DNA of 61,624 bases from Haloplanus sp. GTDB lineage: Archaea > Halobacteriota > Halobacteria > Halobacteriales > Haloferacaceae. The notes beneath the pieces are model-generated. The model was not told where the DNA came from, made no database searches, and saw nothing but the letters and a program-made list of their open reading frames with translations. The position numbers were made by a program, and so were the translations under genes. Positions 7,061 through 15,596 of this stretch are shown one piece after another; positions within the stretch are counted from its first letter, which is position 1; each line of letters starts with the position of its first letter. Location: the NCBI RefSeq assembly GCF_028275055.1, contig NZ_JAQCNJ010000026.1, positions 1-61,624 on the forward strand, written 5' to 3'.

Positions 7061-8527
7061 ATGACCGACGATCAGGAACTCGGGATCACCGAGTCGAAAG
7101 AACACAGCACGGGCGAATGGTACGCCGAGGTCGTCCGGAAGGCGAAACTGGCGAACTACGCCCCGGAGGGGATGAGCGGGTTCATTATCACACGCCCCCG
7201 CGGCTACGGACTCTGGGAGACGATCCAGAACGAACTCAACGACCGGTTCAAATCGACCGGTGTTCGGAACGCGTACTTCCCGATGCTCATCCCCGAATCG
7301 TACCTCGAACGCGAGAAAGACGTGGTCGAGGGGTTCGACCCCGAGGTGGCGTGGGTCACACAGGGTGGGTACGACGAACTGGACGAACGACTCGCGGTCC
7401 GGCCGACCAGCGAGAGCATCATCGCCCCGTATCTGAGCCGGTGGATCCGCAGTCACCGCGACCTGCCGATGCGGATCAACCAGTGGTGTAGCGTGATCCG
7501 ATGGGAGGCGACGGAGACAAAGCCGTTCTTCCGAACCAAGGAGTTCCTGTGGCAGGAGGGCCACACAGCACACGCGAGCGACGAGGACGCCTGGGCGGAG
7601 ACGATGACCCGCCTTGGCCAGTACGAGAACCTGTACGAGGACGTGCTCGCGATGCCGGTGCTCCGCGGAAAGAAGCCGGAACACGACAAGTTCCCCGGCG
7701 CGGACACCACGACGACGGTGGAAGCGCTGATGCCCGACGGAAAGTCGGTCCAAGGGGCGACCAGCCACCACCTCGGGCGGAGTTTCGCCGAGGCGTTCGA
7801 CATCACCTTCACCGACGAGGAGGAGAACGAACGGGTGGCCTACACCACCTCGTGGGGCGTGTCGTGGCGGGCGCTCGGCGCACTCATCATGACTCACAGC
7901 GACGACCAGGGACTCGTCCTCCCGCCGACGATGGCCCCCGAACAGGTCGTTGTCGTCCCCATCTGGCAGGCCGACACCAAGGCGGACGTTCTCGACTACG
8001 CCGAGGGCATCGCCGACGACCTGCGCGGAGCGGGTGTTCGTGTCGAACTCGACGACCGCGACGAACACAATCCGGGGTTCAAGTTCAACGAGTGGGAGTT
8101 GAAAGGCGTCCCCGTCCGGATCGAGGTCGGGCCGAACGAGGTCGAGGAGTCGGCGGCGACGCTCGTCCACCGGCCGGACGGCGAGTCGGTCGAAGCCGAC
8201 CGCGAAGGCATCGTCGGCGCCGTCGAGGAGAGTTTCGACGAGGTGTATGCCAAACTGTACGCCGCCGCCGAGGAGAACCTCGAAGAAAACGTCCGCGAGG
8301 CGTCGGATCGGGCGGACGTGTTGGGCACCCTCGGGCAACACGGCGGGTACGTGAAGACCCCGTGGTGTGGCGACGAAGACTGCGAAACAAAGGTAAAAGA
8401 CCAGATGGCCGCCGAGATCGTCATGGTCCCCTTCGAGGACTCGGAAAAGACGATTCACGAGGGTGAAACCTGTGCCCTCTGTGACGACGCCGCCGCCGAG
8501 ACGGCCTACTTCGCGCGGTCGTACTAA
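7061..8527 (+). CDS. proS: Prolyl-tRNA synthetase, archaeal/eukaryotic type
   Basis: Charges tRNA-Pro. The 488-residue class II synthetase begins MTDDQELGITESKEHSTGEW. Motif 1 lies in the NAYFPMLIPES region, motif 2 in VIRWEATETKPFFRTKEFLW, and motif 3 near HSDDQGLVLPP. An anticodon-binding domain follows (VVVPIWQADTK onwards). The C-terminal zinc domain has Cys pairs in WCGDEDCE and CALCDD, and the protein ends in a Tyr, as in archaeal ProRS. A TATA-like GTTTTAAG at 7029-7036 sits about 27 bases before the ATG, supporting this start and a leaderless message. Confidence 0.97.
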   Translation: MTDDQELGITESKEHSTGEWYAEVVRKAKLANYAPEGMSGFIITRPRGYGLWETIQNELNDRFKSTGVRNAYFPMLIPESYLEREKDVVEGFDPEVAWVTQGGYDELDERLAVRPTSESIIAPYLSRWIRSHRDLPMRINQWCSVIRWEATETKPFFRTKEFLWQEGHTAHASDEDAWAETMTRLGQYENLYEDVLAMPVLRGKKPEHDKFPGADTTTTVEALMPDGKSVQGATSHHLGRSFAEAFDITFTDEEENERVAYTTSWGVSWRALGALIMTHSDDQGLVLPPTMAPEQVVVVPIWQADTKADVLDYAEGIADDLRGAGVRVELDDRDEHNPGFKFNEWELKGVPVRIEVGPNEVEESAATLVHRPDGESVEADREGIVGAVEESFDEVYAKLYAAAEENLEENVREASDRADVLGTLGQHGGYVKTPWCGDEDCETKVKDQMAAEIVMVPFEDSEKTIHEGETCALCDDAAAETAYFARSY

Positions 8528-8651
8528 CCGACCGGACCGGCCGGGCAGCCGGGTGGGTAGTCTTAATATGATACGTATTGCCTTGCATGTGACTAGCGAA
8601 CTGTTACGATAACAGGAACAGGCTGATAAGGGGGTACCTGATAGAACAAGT
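8528..8651 (+). promoter_or_regulatory. gltB promoter region with 15-bp palindrome
   Basis: CTGATAAGG at 8622-8630 is about 25-27 bases before the gltB ATG and fits a TATA box. Immediately upstream, CTGTTA-CGA-TAACAG (8601-8615) is a perfect inverted repeat with 6-bp arms. A further AT-rich patch AATATGATACGTATT lies at 8564-8580. The placement next to the TFB-recognition element suggests a regulator of ammonia assimilation, but no known motif is claimed. Confidence 0.5.
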
Positions 8652-11600
8652 ATGACCAAGCCGCGGAGAGACGCCCACGCCGATCAGCGGGGGCTGGCGG
8701 ATCCTACCGACGACCGGTCGAACTGTGGTGTAGGTGTCGTTCTCGACCTCGATGGCGGCGACTCGCATGAGACCGTCGCCGACGGTATCGATCTTCTGAT
8801 CAACCTCGAACATCGGGGGACAACAGGGGCCGAGGAGGCCACCGGCGACGGCGCGGGGATCATGATTCAGCGTCCGGACGAGTTCCTCGAAAGCGTCGTC
8901 GGCGGTCTCCCCGAGACGTACGCCGTCGGCTCCGTATTCATGCCACAGGACGGCGCGGCCCGGCAGGGACTTATGACCATCTTCGAACGAACACTCTCGG
9001 AGCATGGGATGGAGGTGTTCCACTGGCGGGACGTCCCGACGGACAACTCGGAACTGGGCCAGACCGCCCGCGATTCCGAACCCGATGTCTACCAGCCGTT
9101 CGTCCGGCCGGCAGCGGAGATGGACGCCGAGGCGTTCGACCGCGCGCTCTACGTCGCGCGCCGGGCCGTCGAGAACGCGATCGAGGAACTCGACTCGGCC
9201 GGGGCCGATCGGTTCTACATTTGTTCGCTCGATCGGGAGACGCTGGTTTATAAGGGCCTGTTGAAAGCGACCCAACTCCCCACGTACTATCCCGACCTCG
9301 TGGACGAACGTGTCAAATCGACGCTCGCACTCGTCCACGCGCGGTTCTCGACGAACACGCTCGGGGCGTGGCACCTCGCTCACCCGTATCGCAACATCAT
9401 CCACAACGGCGAGTTCAACACCATCCGCGGCAACATCAACTGGATGCGGGCCCGCGAGACGGACCTCGAACACCCGGCTTTCGGTGACGATATCGACACG
9501 CTGAAACCGATCATCAACGACCCCAACCAGAGCGACACCGCCTCCGTCGACAACGCACTCGAACTCCTCGTCCAAGGAGGCCGTGACCTCCCACACGCCC
9601 TCCGGATGCTCATCCCCGAGGCGTTCCGCAAGGACGACGAGATGAGCGAGGATCGCAAGGAGTTCTACGACTACCACGCAAGCCTCGTCGAACCGTGGGA
9701 CGGACCGGCGCTGGTCGTGGGGACGGACGGCGACCGGGTCGCCGCCGCCCTCGACCGCAACGGGCTTCGGCCCTGTCGGTACGACGTGACGGAGAACAAC
9801 CGGCTGGTGATGGCCAGCGAGGCCGGCGCGCTCGATACCGACCCCGCGGATATCACGGAACGGCATCGGCTCCAGCCGGGCCAACTGCTCGTCGCGGACC
9901 CCGAGGAGGGGCGGATCATCCCCGACGAGGAGGTGTTCGACAGTCTCACCGACGAGAAGTACGGCGAGTGGATCGAACAGGAGCAGCGCAACCTCAACGA
10001 GGAAGCGAGCGGGGACTACGAACCCCACGGCCGGGTCGAGACGCTCCGCGCCGAGCAGGCGGCTTTCGGGTACACGCACGACCAACTCGACCACCTCGTC
10101 GAGCCGATGGCAGAGGACGGCAAGGATCCGGTCGGCTCGATGGGCGACGACACGCCGTTGTCGGTGCTGTCCGATTTCAACCGTCCGTTGTTTACATACT
10201 TCAAGCAGCTGTTCGCACAGGTGTCGAACCCGCCGATCGATTACATCCGTGAGGAACTCGTGACGAGTCTGGAGTCGCGGCTTGGCCCCCAGCGCAACCT
10301 GCTGGACGAGTCGCCGGAACACGCTCGCCAACTCGTCGTCGACTCGCCGGTCCTGACCGACGCCCAGACGGCCGACATCAAGGCGTACGACGGCGAGTTC
10401 GAGTCGGCTGTCGTCGACATGACCTACGAGGAAGGGACCGATCTGCAGGAGGCGGTCGAACGGTTGCGCCGCGATGCCCGCGAAGCCATCGAGAACGGCG
10501 CGGATATCGTCGTTCTCTCGGACCGGAACACCGGCCCGGATCGGATCCCGATCCCGAGTCTGCTCGCGACCGGCGGCGTTCACCACGCGCTGGTCCGGAA
10601 CGGGCTGCGCAACCGCGCCGGGTTGGTGATCGAGTCCGGCGACCCCCGCGAGGTTCACCACCTCGCCACGCTCGTCGGCTACGGAGCCGACGCGGTCAAC
10701 CCCTACCTCGCCTACCAGAGTATCTGCGACATCGTCGCCGGTCCCGACGGGGCCGACGAGGAGGAGGCCATCGCTCGCTACACGAAGGCCCTCGAAGACG
10801 GGCTTCTGAAGACGATGGCGAAGATGGGTATCTCGACCGTCGAGAGCTACCAGGGCGCACAGATCTTCGAGGCGGTCGGGCTCTCCTCGGAGTTCGTCCG
10901 CGAGTACTTCGAAGGGACGGAGATCCGTACGGAGGGGATCGGGATCGAACAGATCGAGGAGGATCTGCTCACACGGCACGCGGTCGCCTACGGTGACGAT
11001 CCGGACCTCGAACGCCAAGGCGAGTACGAACACCGCTCGGACGGTATCCACCACAAGTGGAACCCGAAGACGGTCGGCACGCTCCAACAGGCCGTCCGCT
11101 CCGGCAGCTACGAGAAATACAAGGAGTACGCGGAGGTCGTCAACGATCAACAAAAGAACCTCCAATCCCTCCGGGGGCTGTTGGAGTTCAACAGTGACCG
11201 CGAGTCGATCCCACTCGACGAGGTCCAGCCGGTCCACGAGATCGTCAAGCGATTCGCCACGGCGTCGATGTCTCTCGGGAGCCTGTCGCCGGAGGTCCAC
11301 GAGACCAACTCCATCGCGATGAACCGCATCGGCGGGAAGTCGGGAAGCGGTGAGGGCGGCGAACCGCCCGAACGGTTCGGGACCGAGAAGGAGTGCAACA
11401 TCAAGCAGGTCGCCTCCGGCCGGTTCGGCGTGACATCCAACTACCTCTCCTCGGCCGACGTGATCCAGATCAAGATGGCTCAAGGTTCGAAGCCGGGTGA
11501 GGGCGGTCACCTGCCGGGCAAAAAGGTCAACGAGATGATCGCCCACGTCCGTTATTCGACGCCGGGTGTCGGCCTCATCTCGCCACCACCGCTGCACGAC

Positions 11601-13181
11601 ATCTACTCCATCGAGGATCTCAAACAGCTGATCCACGACCTGAAGACGGCCAACCCCGAGGCCGATGTCAACGTGAAACTCGTCGCCGAGGCTGGAATCG
11701 GGACCATCGCCGCGGGCGTTGCAAAGGCCAACGCCGACGTGGTTCACATCTCGGGACACTCGGGTGGGACGGGAGCGTCGCCGAAGACGTCGATCAAAAA
11801 CGCCGGGCTGCCGTGGGAACTCGGACTCGCCGAAACGACGCAGATGCTCCGTGCGACGGGGCTTCGTGACCGCATCCGTGTCTCTGCCGACGGCGGCATG
11901 ATGACCGGACGCGACGCCGCCGTGGCGGCGCTGCTGGGTGCCGAGGAGTACGTCTTCGGGACGGCCAGCCTCATCTCCTCGGGCTGTGTGATGGCGCGGA
12001 TCTGTCACACCAACAACTGTCCGACCGGTGTCGCCACGCAGGACGAGGACCTCCGTGAGCGGTTCTCGGGACAGCCGGATCACGTCATCAACTACATGGT
12101 CTTCATCGCCGAGGAACTCCGCGAGATCATGGCAGATCTTGGCTTCCGGAGCCTTGCGGAGATGATCGGTCGACCCGACCTCCTCGAACAGGCCGAGACG
12201 GACCACCACCGGGCCAAACACCTCGACCTGTCGGCCATCATCGCCGATCCGGAGGAGGGCGAGCGTCACAAGGTCCGCGAACAGCAACACGCGGATATCG
12301 AGACTCACATCGACCGGGATCTGATCGGGGCGGCAACGGACGCAATCGAGGAGGGCGAACCCGTCTATCTACACCGCGACATCTCGAATGGCGACCGCGC
12401 GGTGGGCGCGATGCTGTCGAATCGAATCTCACAGCGGTACGGCGAGAGCGGCCTGCCGGAGGACACCATCTCGTGTACCTTTGACGGTGTTGCGGGGCAG
12501 AGCTTCGGGGCCTTTCTCGCCGACGGCGTGACGATGGAGCTCGTCGGCGCGGCCAACGACTACGTTGGAAAGGGGCTGTCGGGCGGCAAGGTGATCGTCC
12601 GGACACCGGAGACGGCCGCTTACGAACCCGAGGACAACATCCTCGTCGGCAACGTCTGTCTGTACGGCGCGACACAAGGCGAACTGTACGTCAACGGATT
12701 GGCGGGCGAGCGCTTTGCGGTCCGCAACAGCGGTGTGAAAGCGGTCGTCGAGGGCGTCGGCGACCACGGCTGTGAGTACATGACCGGCGGCGTCGTGGCC
12801 GTTCTCGGCGAAACGGGTCGAAACTTCGCGGCGGGCATGTCCGGCGGTATCGCCTACGTCTACGACCCCAACGACGAGTTCAAGGGACGTGTCAACACCG
12901 GGATGGTCACCGTCGAGGACGAACTCGAGGAATCCGACGAGGCGATGGTCCGTCGACTGATCGAGAACCACGCCGACTACACCGGCAGCGACCGCGCGGC
13001 GGCGCTGCTCTCGGACTGGGGCGCCGAGGTACGGAACTTCACGAAGGTGATGCCCGACGCGTACGCGGAGGTCATCGCGGAGGAGAGTCTCGAGGACGTT
13101 CGCGACGAACTGCCGCGGCCGGCGTCGGCGGCCGGCCGGAACGAAACCGGAGCCGGGACGGCACAGACCGGCGACGACTAG
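8652..13181 (+). CDS. gltB: Glutamate synthase, large subunit
   Basis: Transfers the amide of glutamine to 2-oxoglutarate to make two glutamates. The 1509-residue protein has the full set of domains. The amidotransferase nucleophile is Cys25 after a 24-residue propeptide (DDRSNCGVG). The linker and FMN domain contain EGGEPPERFG, QIKMAQGSKPGEGGHLPG and HISGHSGGTGASPKTS. The 3Fe-4S cysteines lie near residues 1111-1123 (CVMARICHTNNCPTG). A C-terminal GXGXG beta-helix (GAANDYVGKGLSGGKV) follows. No gltD small subunit is in the window, so the electron donor is encoded elsewhere or is ferredoxin. A likely operator precedes the gene. Confidence 0.97.
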   Translation: MTKPRRDAHADQRGLADPTDDRSNCGVGVVLDLDGGDSHETVADGIDLLINLEHRGTTGAEEATGDGAGIMIQRPDEFLESVVGGLPETYAVGSVFMPQDGAARQGLMTIFERTLSEHGMEVFHWRDVPTDNSELGQTARDSEPDVYQPFVRPAAEMDAEAFDRALYVARRAVENAIEELDSAGADRFYICSLDRETLVYKGLLKATQLPTYYPDLVDERVKSTLALVHARFSTNTLGAWHLAHPYRNIIHNGEFNTIRGNINWMRARETDLEHPAFGDDIDTLKPIINDPNQSDTASVDNALELLVQGGRDLPHALRMLIPEAFRKDDEMSEDRKEFYDYHASLVEPWDGPALVVGTDGDRVAAALDRNGLRPCRYDVTENNRLVMASEAGALDTDPADITERHRLQPGQLLVADPEEGRIIPDEEVFDSLTDEKYGEWIEQEQRNLNEEASGDYEPHGRVETLRAEQAAFGYTHDQLDHLVEPMAEDGKDPVGSMGDDTPLSVLSDFNRPLFTYFKQLFAQVSNPPIDYIREELVTSLESRLGPQRNLLDESPEHARQLVVDSPVLTDAQTADIKAYDGEFESAVVDMTYEEGTDLQEAVERLRRDAREAIENGADIVVLSDRNTGPDRIPIPSLLATGGVHHALVRNGLRNRAGLVIESGDPREVHHLATLVGYGADAVNPYLAYQSICDIVAGPDGADEEEAIARYTKALEDGLLKTMAKMGISTVESYQGAQIFEAVGLSSEFVREYFEGTEIRTEGIGIEQIEEDLLTRHAVAYGDDPDLERQGEYEHRSDGIHHKWNPKTVGTLQQAVRSGSYEKYKEYAEVVNDQQKNLQSLRGLLEFNSDRESIPLDEVQPVHEIVKRFATASMSLGSLSPEVHETNSIAMNRIGGKSGSGEGGEPPERFGTEKECNIKQVASGRFGVTSNYLSSADVIQIKMAQGSKPGEGGHLPGKKVNEMIAHVRYSTPGVGLISPPPLHDIYSIEDLKQLIHDLKTANPEADVNVKLVAEAGIGTIAAGVAKANADVVHISGHSGGTGASPKTSIKNAGLPWELGLAETTQMLRATGLRDRIRVSADGGMMTGRDAAVAALLGAEEYVFGTASLISSGCVMARICHTNNCPTGVATQDEDLRERFSGQPDHVINYMVFIAEELREIMADLGFRSLAEMIGRPDLLEQAETDHHRAKHLDLSAIIADPEEGERHKVREQQHADIETHIDRDLIGAATDAIEEGEPVYLHRDISNGDRAVGAMLSNRISQRYGESGLPEDTISCTFDGVAGQSFGAFLADGVTMELVGAANDYVGKGLSGGKVIVRTPETAAYEPEDNILVGNVCLYGATQGELYVNGLAGERFAVRNSGVKAVVEGVGDHGCEYMTGGVVAVLGETGRNFAAGMSGGIAYVYDPNDEFKGRVNTGMVTVEDELEESDEAMVRRLIENHADYTGSDRAAALLSDWGAEVRNFTKVMPDAYAEVIAEESLEDVRDELPRPASAAGRNETGAGTAQTGDD

Positions 13182-13203
13182 CAGCGGTCGGGACGCCCGA
13201 CGC

Positions 13204-13881
13204 TCACACCGGGTCCATACCCGGCACTTCCTCTTCGAGCCACTCGCGGAACCAGACGATTCGCTTCAGCCGCTGGTGAGCGATACCCTCGGCCGCGTCG
13301 CTCTGGACGCGGTCGGCGGCGTCGTGGCCGCGTTCCACGACACGCTCGATCATCTCGTTTGCGTCCATGTGCGTCCGGGACTCGTAGCCCATCCGGAGAA
13401 GCATCAACACCGCACCGTTTGCGCCAACCTTGTCGAGAACATCAGCCTCGATGAGACACTGTGTCTCCATCGACACGTCGTCGAGGGGACCTTGGTACGA
13501 GTGGTCGCGGACGGACTGAGCGATTTGGTCGACAAACGATTTTGGGTAGTTTCCGCGCGTATCGAGATACTCGCGGGCAACGCGTGCGCCCTCGTCGGCA
13601 TGTCGTTCCTGTGTGGCCTCGAGTTTCGCGATGTCGTGAAACAACGCCGCCACTCGGACGGCATCGACGTCGGCACCCTCTTGTTCGGCGATTTCGGTCG
13701 CCAAGTCGACCACGTTCAGCGTGTGGTTGAAGCGGTACTCGGCGCTGTGCCACGGGTACCATCGCATCCGGCCGCCGTCCTCCTCGGCCTCAGCGCTGGC
13801 CGCGAGGTAGTCCGAGACGAACCCCTTCATCTCCTCAAACGCCTCGTCCGAAACGGCGGACTCCTTGATCTCAATCCCCAC
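13204..13881 (-). CDS. HD-domain phosphohydrolase-like protein
   Basis: A 225-residue soluble protein with the HD metal site: H in FNHTLNVVDLA, HD in AALFHDIAKLE, H in ERHADEGA and a later D in IEADVLDKVG. HD proteins hydrolyse phosphate esters or nucleotides; the substrate here is unknown. The GTG at 13881 was chosen over the ATG at 13911 because a strong Shine-Dalgarno GGAGGTGG (13886-13893) lies right before it and the N-terminus becomes the compact GIEIKESAVSDEAFEE. A TATA-like CATAATAG at 13938-13945 predicts a 30-base leader. It converges on gltB with a 22-base gap. Confidence 0.85.
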   Translation of the reverse strand: MGIEIKESAVSDEAFEEMKGFVSDYLAASAEAEEDGGRMRWYPWHSAEYRFNHTLNVVDLATEIAEQEGADVDAVRVAALFHDIAKLEATQERHADEGARVAREYLDTRGNYPKSFVDQIAQSVRDHSYQGPLDDVSMETQCLIEADVLDKVGANGAVLMLLRMGYESRTHMDANEMIERVVERGHDAADRVQSDAAEGIAHQRLKRIVWFREWLEEEVPGMDPV

Positions 13882-14249
13882 GCTTCCACCTCCGATGCGT
13901 TCGTGTATCACTCATTGCCGAAAAAAAGAGGGTTCGACTATTATGCGTTACGACAAGGCCGGCCGCCAAGCGAGGGATGGCCGGTGGCTACGGAGATACG
14001 TGCAACGAGAGCCGTGAGTGCCCGAACCGGGTGGATGAGGGCGACCGGAGCGCCAACGACGGCCTCGTCGCTCACCGACCGGTCGGCTAAGCGTTCACCA
14101 TTCACCATGGGGCCGGGTGCGGGATGTGTGACGTCGACGTAGCACCGTTCATCGAGGGCGGCGAAGCGGGTCGGCACACAAGAGGTGTGCGCGGACTGTC
14201 GGAGCGTCAGAGGGAGAGCCAAAGGCGGGTGGTCCGTTTCGCTTGTTCA

Positions 14250-14580
14250 ACCCAATCCGAACGAGCGGACCAAACGGTTCAACAGTTACGCTCCGTCGAT
14301 GCGGACGTGATAGAACGGCGGGTTGAGTGCGAGGCCGCGACCGATCTCTGGTACGTCGCCCAGAACGTGTTCCGACAGTACGTTGCCCGCGAGATGGCGA
14401 CGACACGACCCACCCTCGACCGCACGCTGTCACGACCGGATGCGGCGGGTGTCGACCCGGACGCGGTCGAGTACGACCGAATCCAACAACTCCCCCTGAT
14501 CTACGCCCCCTGATCTACGACGACATCGAGATGCTACTCGATCTGACGACTCGGCACTCGGCCGCGGAACTGCGAGGCCA
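14250..14580 (+). pseudogene. Broken protein-coding remnant, frameshifted by a 14-bp duplication
   Basis: The frame reads protein-like text (ATDLWYVAQNVFRQYVA, then DPDAVEYDRIQQLPLIY) up to 14505, then runs into a stop at 14513. Deleting one copy of a directly repeated 14-bp unit restores a continuation, DDIEMLLDLTTRHSAAELRG, in the shifted frame to about 14575. That repair of sense across the duplication is good evidence that the gene was once intact. Upstream the frame opens at 14124, but its first part is arginine-rich and may not be original. I do not recognise the family. Confidence 0.6.
14492..14519 (+). repeat. Perfect 14-bp tandem duplication
   Basis: The unit CCCCCTGATCTACG occurs twice back to back (14492-14505 and 14506-14519). 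Fourteen is not a multiple of three, so it shifts the reading frame of the remnant it sits in. Both copies are identical, which suggests a recent event. Confidence 0.95.
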
Positions 14581-14779
14581 TCGAGACGTGCGAGAACGGG
14601 GGGTAGTCACCGGGAGACGGTGTAGACACAGACGCGTCCCCGTCTCGCCGGCACCGATCGCCGCGCTCCTCGACGAAGACGAGCGATTCGACCGCGGCGT
14701 ATCGCCGGGCAGCGGCACGAACCAAGCCCCGGTCAAGTTCACAGGAGGTGGGGTTAGACAGGTCACCGCAGCCGTGCGG
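14534..14779 (-). pseudogene. Possible continuation fragment of the 14763-15152 frame
   Basis: An open stretch without a clear start, bounded upstream by a TGA at 14780-14782. It reads CELDRGLVRAAARRYAAVES and SLVFVEERGDRC in a composition like real haloarchaeal protein, then degenerates toward 14534. It overlaps the end of the neighbouring frame by 17 bases, consistent with a single ancestral gene split by a frameshift. This is inference from composition only. Confidence 0.35.
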
Positions 14780-15152
14780 TCACCGGTCGACTCGACCCCG
14801 TACTGTCCGATGTCGCCGCCACGGTGATTACGCCGGTATGCGTCGTCGATGGATCCGAGACCCCCTCGACGGTCGAGGGGGATGGGAGCCACTCCGCGAC
14901 ATCGGGGATCCGCTCGCCGAGCCGGCTCAGGACGTGCGGTTCAAGCACGGCGGCGATCATCTCGAAGGTGTCGGGCCATGCCTGTCGTGGGTACCACTCT
15001 TGTGCCGACGGGTCATCAGGGCCGTTGGCTGCGGGAGCGTCGGGGGCGGTAGCCCGGTGCGCCTCAGAGAAGCGGGCGAGTGCGTCGTCAACGACGGACA
15101 GAACCGTCCGATCCCGAACCTCCACGTCGTTATCGAAGGCCTCAGGTGGCAT
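14763..15152 (-). CDS. Hypothetical protein, possibly a fragment
   Basis: A 129-residue frame beginning at ATG 15152 (MPPEAFDNDVEVRDRTVLSV). It has protein-like helices (TVLSVVDDALARFSEAH, TFEMIAAVLEPHVLSRLGER) and a centre containing EWYPRQAWPD, then a Ser/Thr-rich end that looks less natural. A second minus-strand frame, 14534-14779, overlaps its last bases and reads sensibly (RAAARRYAAVESLVFVEER), so the original protein may have continued there before a frameshift. No family is recognised, no membrane segment is present, and no clear promoter is seen. It may be a real orphan gene or debris. Confidence 0.4.
   Translation of the reverse strand: MPPEAFDNDVEVRDRTVLSVVDDALARFSEAHRATAPDAPAANGPDDPSAQEWYPRQAWPDTFEMIAAVLEPHVLSRLGERIPDVAEWLPSPSTVEGVSDPSTTHTGVITVAATSDSTGSSRPVTARLR
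14861..14881. repeat. Perfect 10-bp inverted repeat with 1-base centre
   Basis: CCCCCTCGAC is followed after one G by its exact reverse complement GTCGAGGGGG. It lies within the coding sense of the 14763-15152 minus-strand frame, so either it is incidental or that frame is not a functional gene. It could fold as a cruciform or a very tight hairpin. Confidence 0.85.
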
Positions 15153-15233
15153 CGGACGGTCGCACGTGCGAGGCGGTCGTATAGACGGGTGGACGAGTCC
15201 CACGAACCGTCGAACGGACCACGCGGAGCCAGG

Positions 15234-15596
15234 TCACCACTGTCGGGATGACAGGACGGTGCCGACGCCGGCACCGACGGCGAGACAGGCCGCGAGGCCG
15301 GCGTACCAGGCGAGGTGGACGGGGCTGTCGGGGGCGATGGCGACCTCAATAGCCACCATGCCGACGGTGTAGGCAGCGAAATCCCCGGCGGCGAACCGTG
15401 CCGAAGAAACGCCGGTCAGCCACGCGAAAATCGCGCCGAGACCGAAAGCCGCGGTGGCGACGATGATAAGGGTGATCGTCTCACCGACGGCGGTGGCTAC
15501 GGGCGTCCAGTAAACGCCGCCCGGCGGCCACAACACCACGCCGGCAAGCGAGGCGAAGACGCCGCTTACGGCCGTCTCCTGAAGGTGGCGATCCAT
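15234..15596 (-). CDS. Small integral membrane protein
   Basis: A 120-residue protein with four predicted membrane helices: VSGVFASLAGVVLW, TITLIIVATAAFGLGAIFAW, YTVGMVAIEVAIA and LAWYAGLAACLAVGAGVGTV. It starts MDRHLQETAVSG at the ATG 15596; a longer frame to 15680 has a poor, basic N-terminus. Clean membrane topology and codon use suggest a real gene at the border of the decayed block. No family or function is recognised. Confidence 0.7.
   Translation of the reverse strand: MDRHLQETAVSGVFASLAGVVLWPPGGVYWTPVATAVGETITLIIVATAAFGLGAIFAWLTGVSSARFAAGDFAAYTVGMVAIEVAIAPDSPVHLAWYAGLAACLAVGAGVGTVLSSRQW

Larger units (their letters stand above)
13946..15233. other. Apparently decayed region between the HD gene and a membrane protein gene
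   Basis: About 1.3 kb with no recognisable complete gene. Short frames run on both strands and switch frame, which is unlike the dense, clean genes around it. A plus-strand remnant at about 14250-14580 is broken by a 14-bp tandem duplication. Two overlapping minus-strand frames (14763-15152 and 14534-14779) may be parts of one protein. A minus-strand frame at 13941-14222 contains plausible protein-like text but matches nothing I know. The block lies on the 3' side of tRNA-Gln, where mobile elements often insert, but I see no integrase and no copy of the tRNA end. Confidence 0.55.

Noticed and set aside
8604-12308. A 1234-codon open frame on the minus strand
   Set aside because: It is exactly antisense to gltB. 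GC-rich haloarchaeal genes often leave such open frames on the other strand; the text is Asp/Arg/Val-biased with no domain.
14861-14881. Palindrome as a transcription terminator
   Set aside because: No T-run follows on either strand and it lies inside a possible reading frame.
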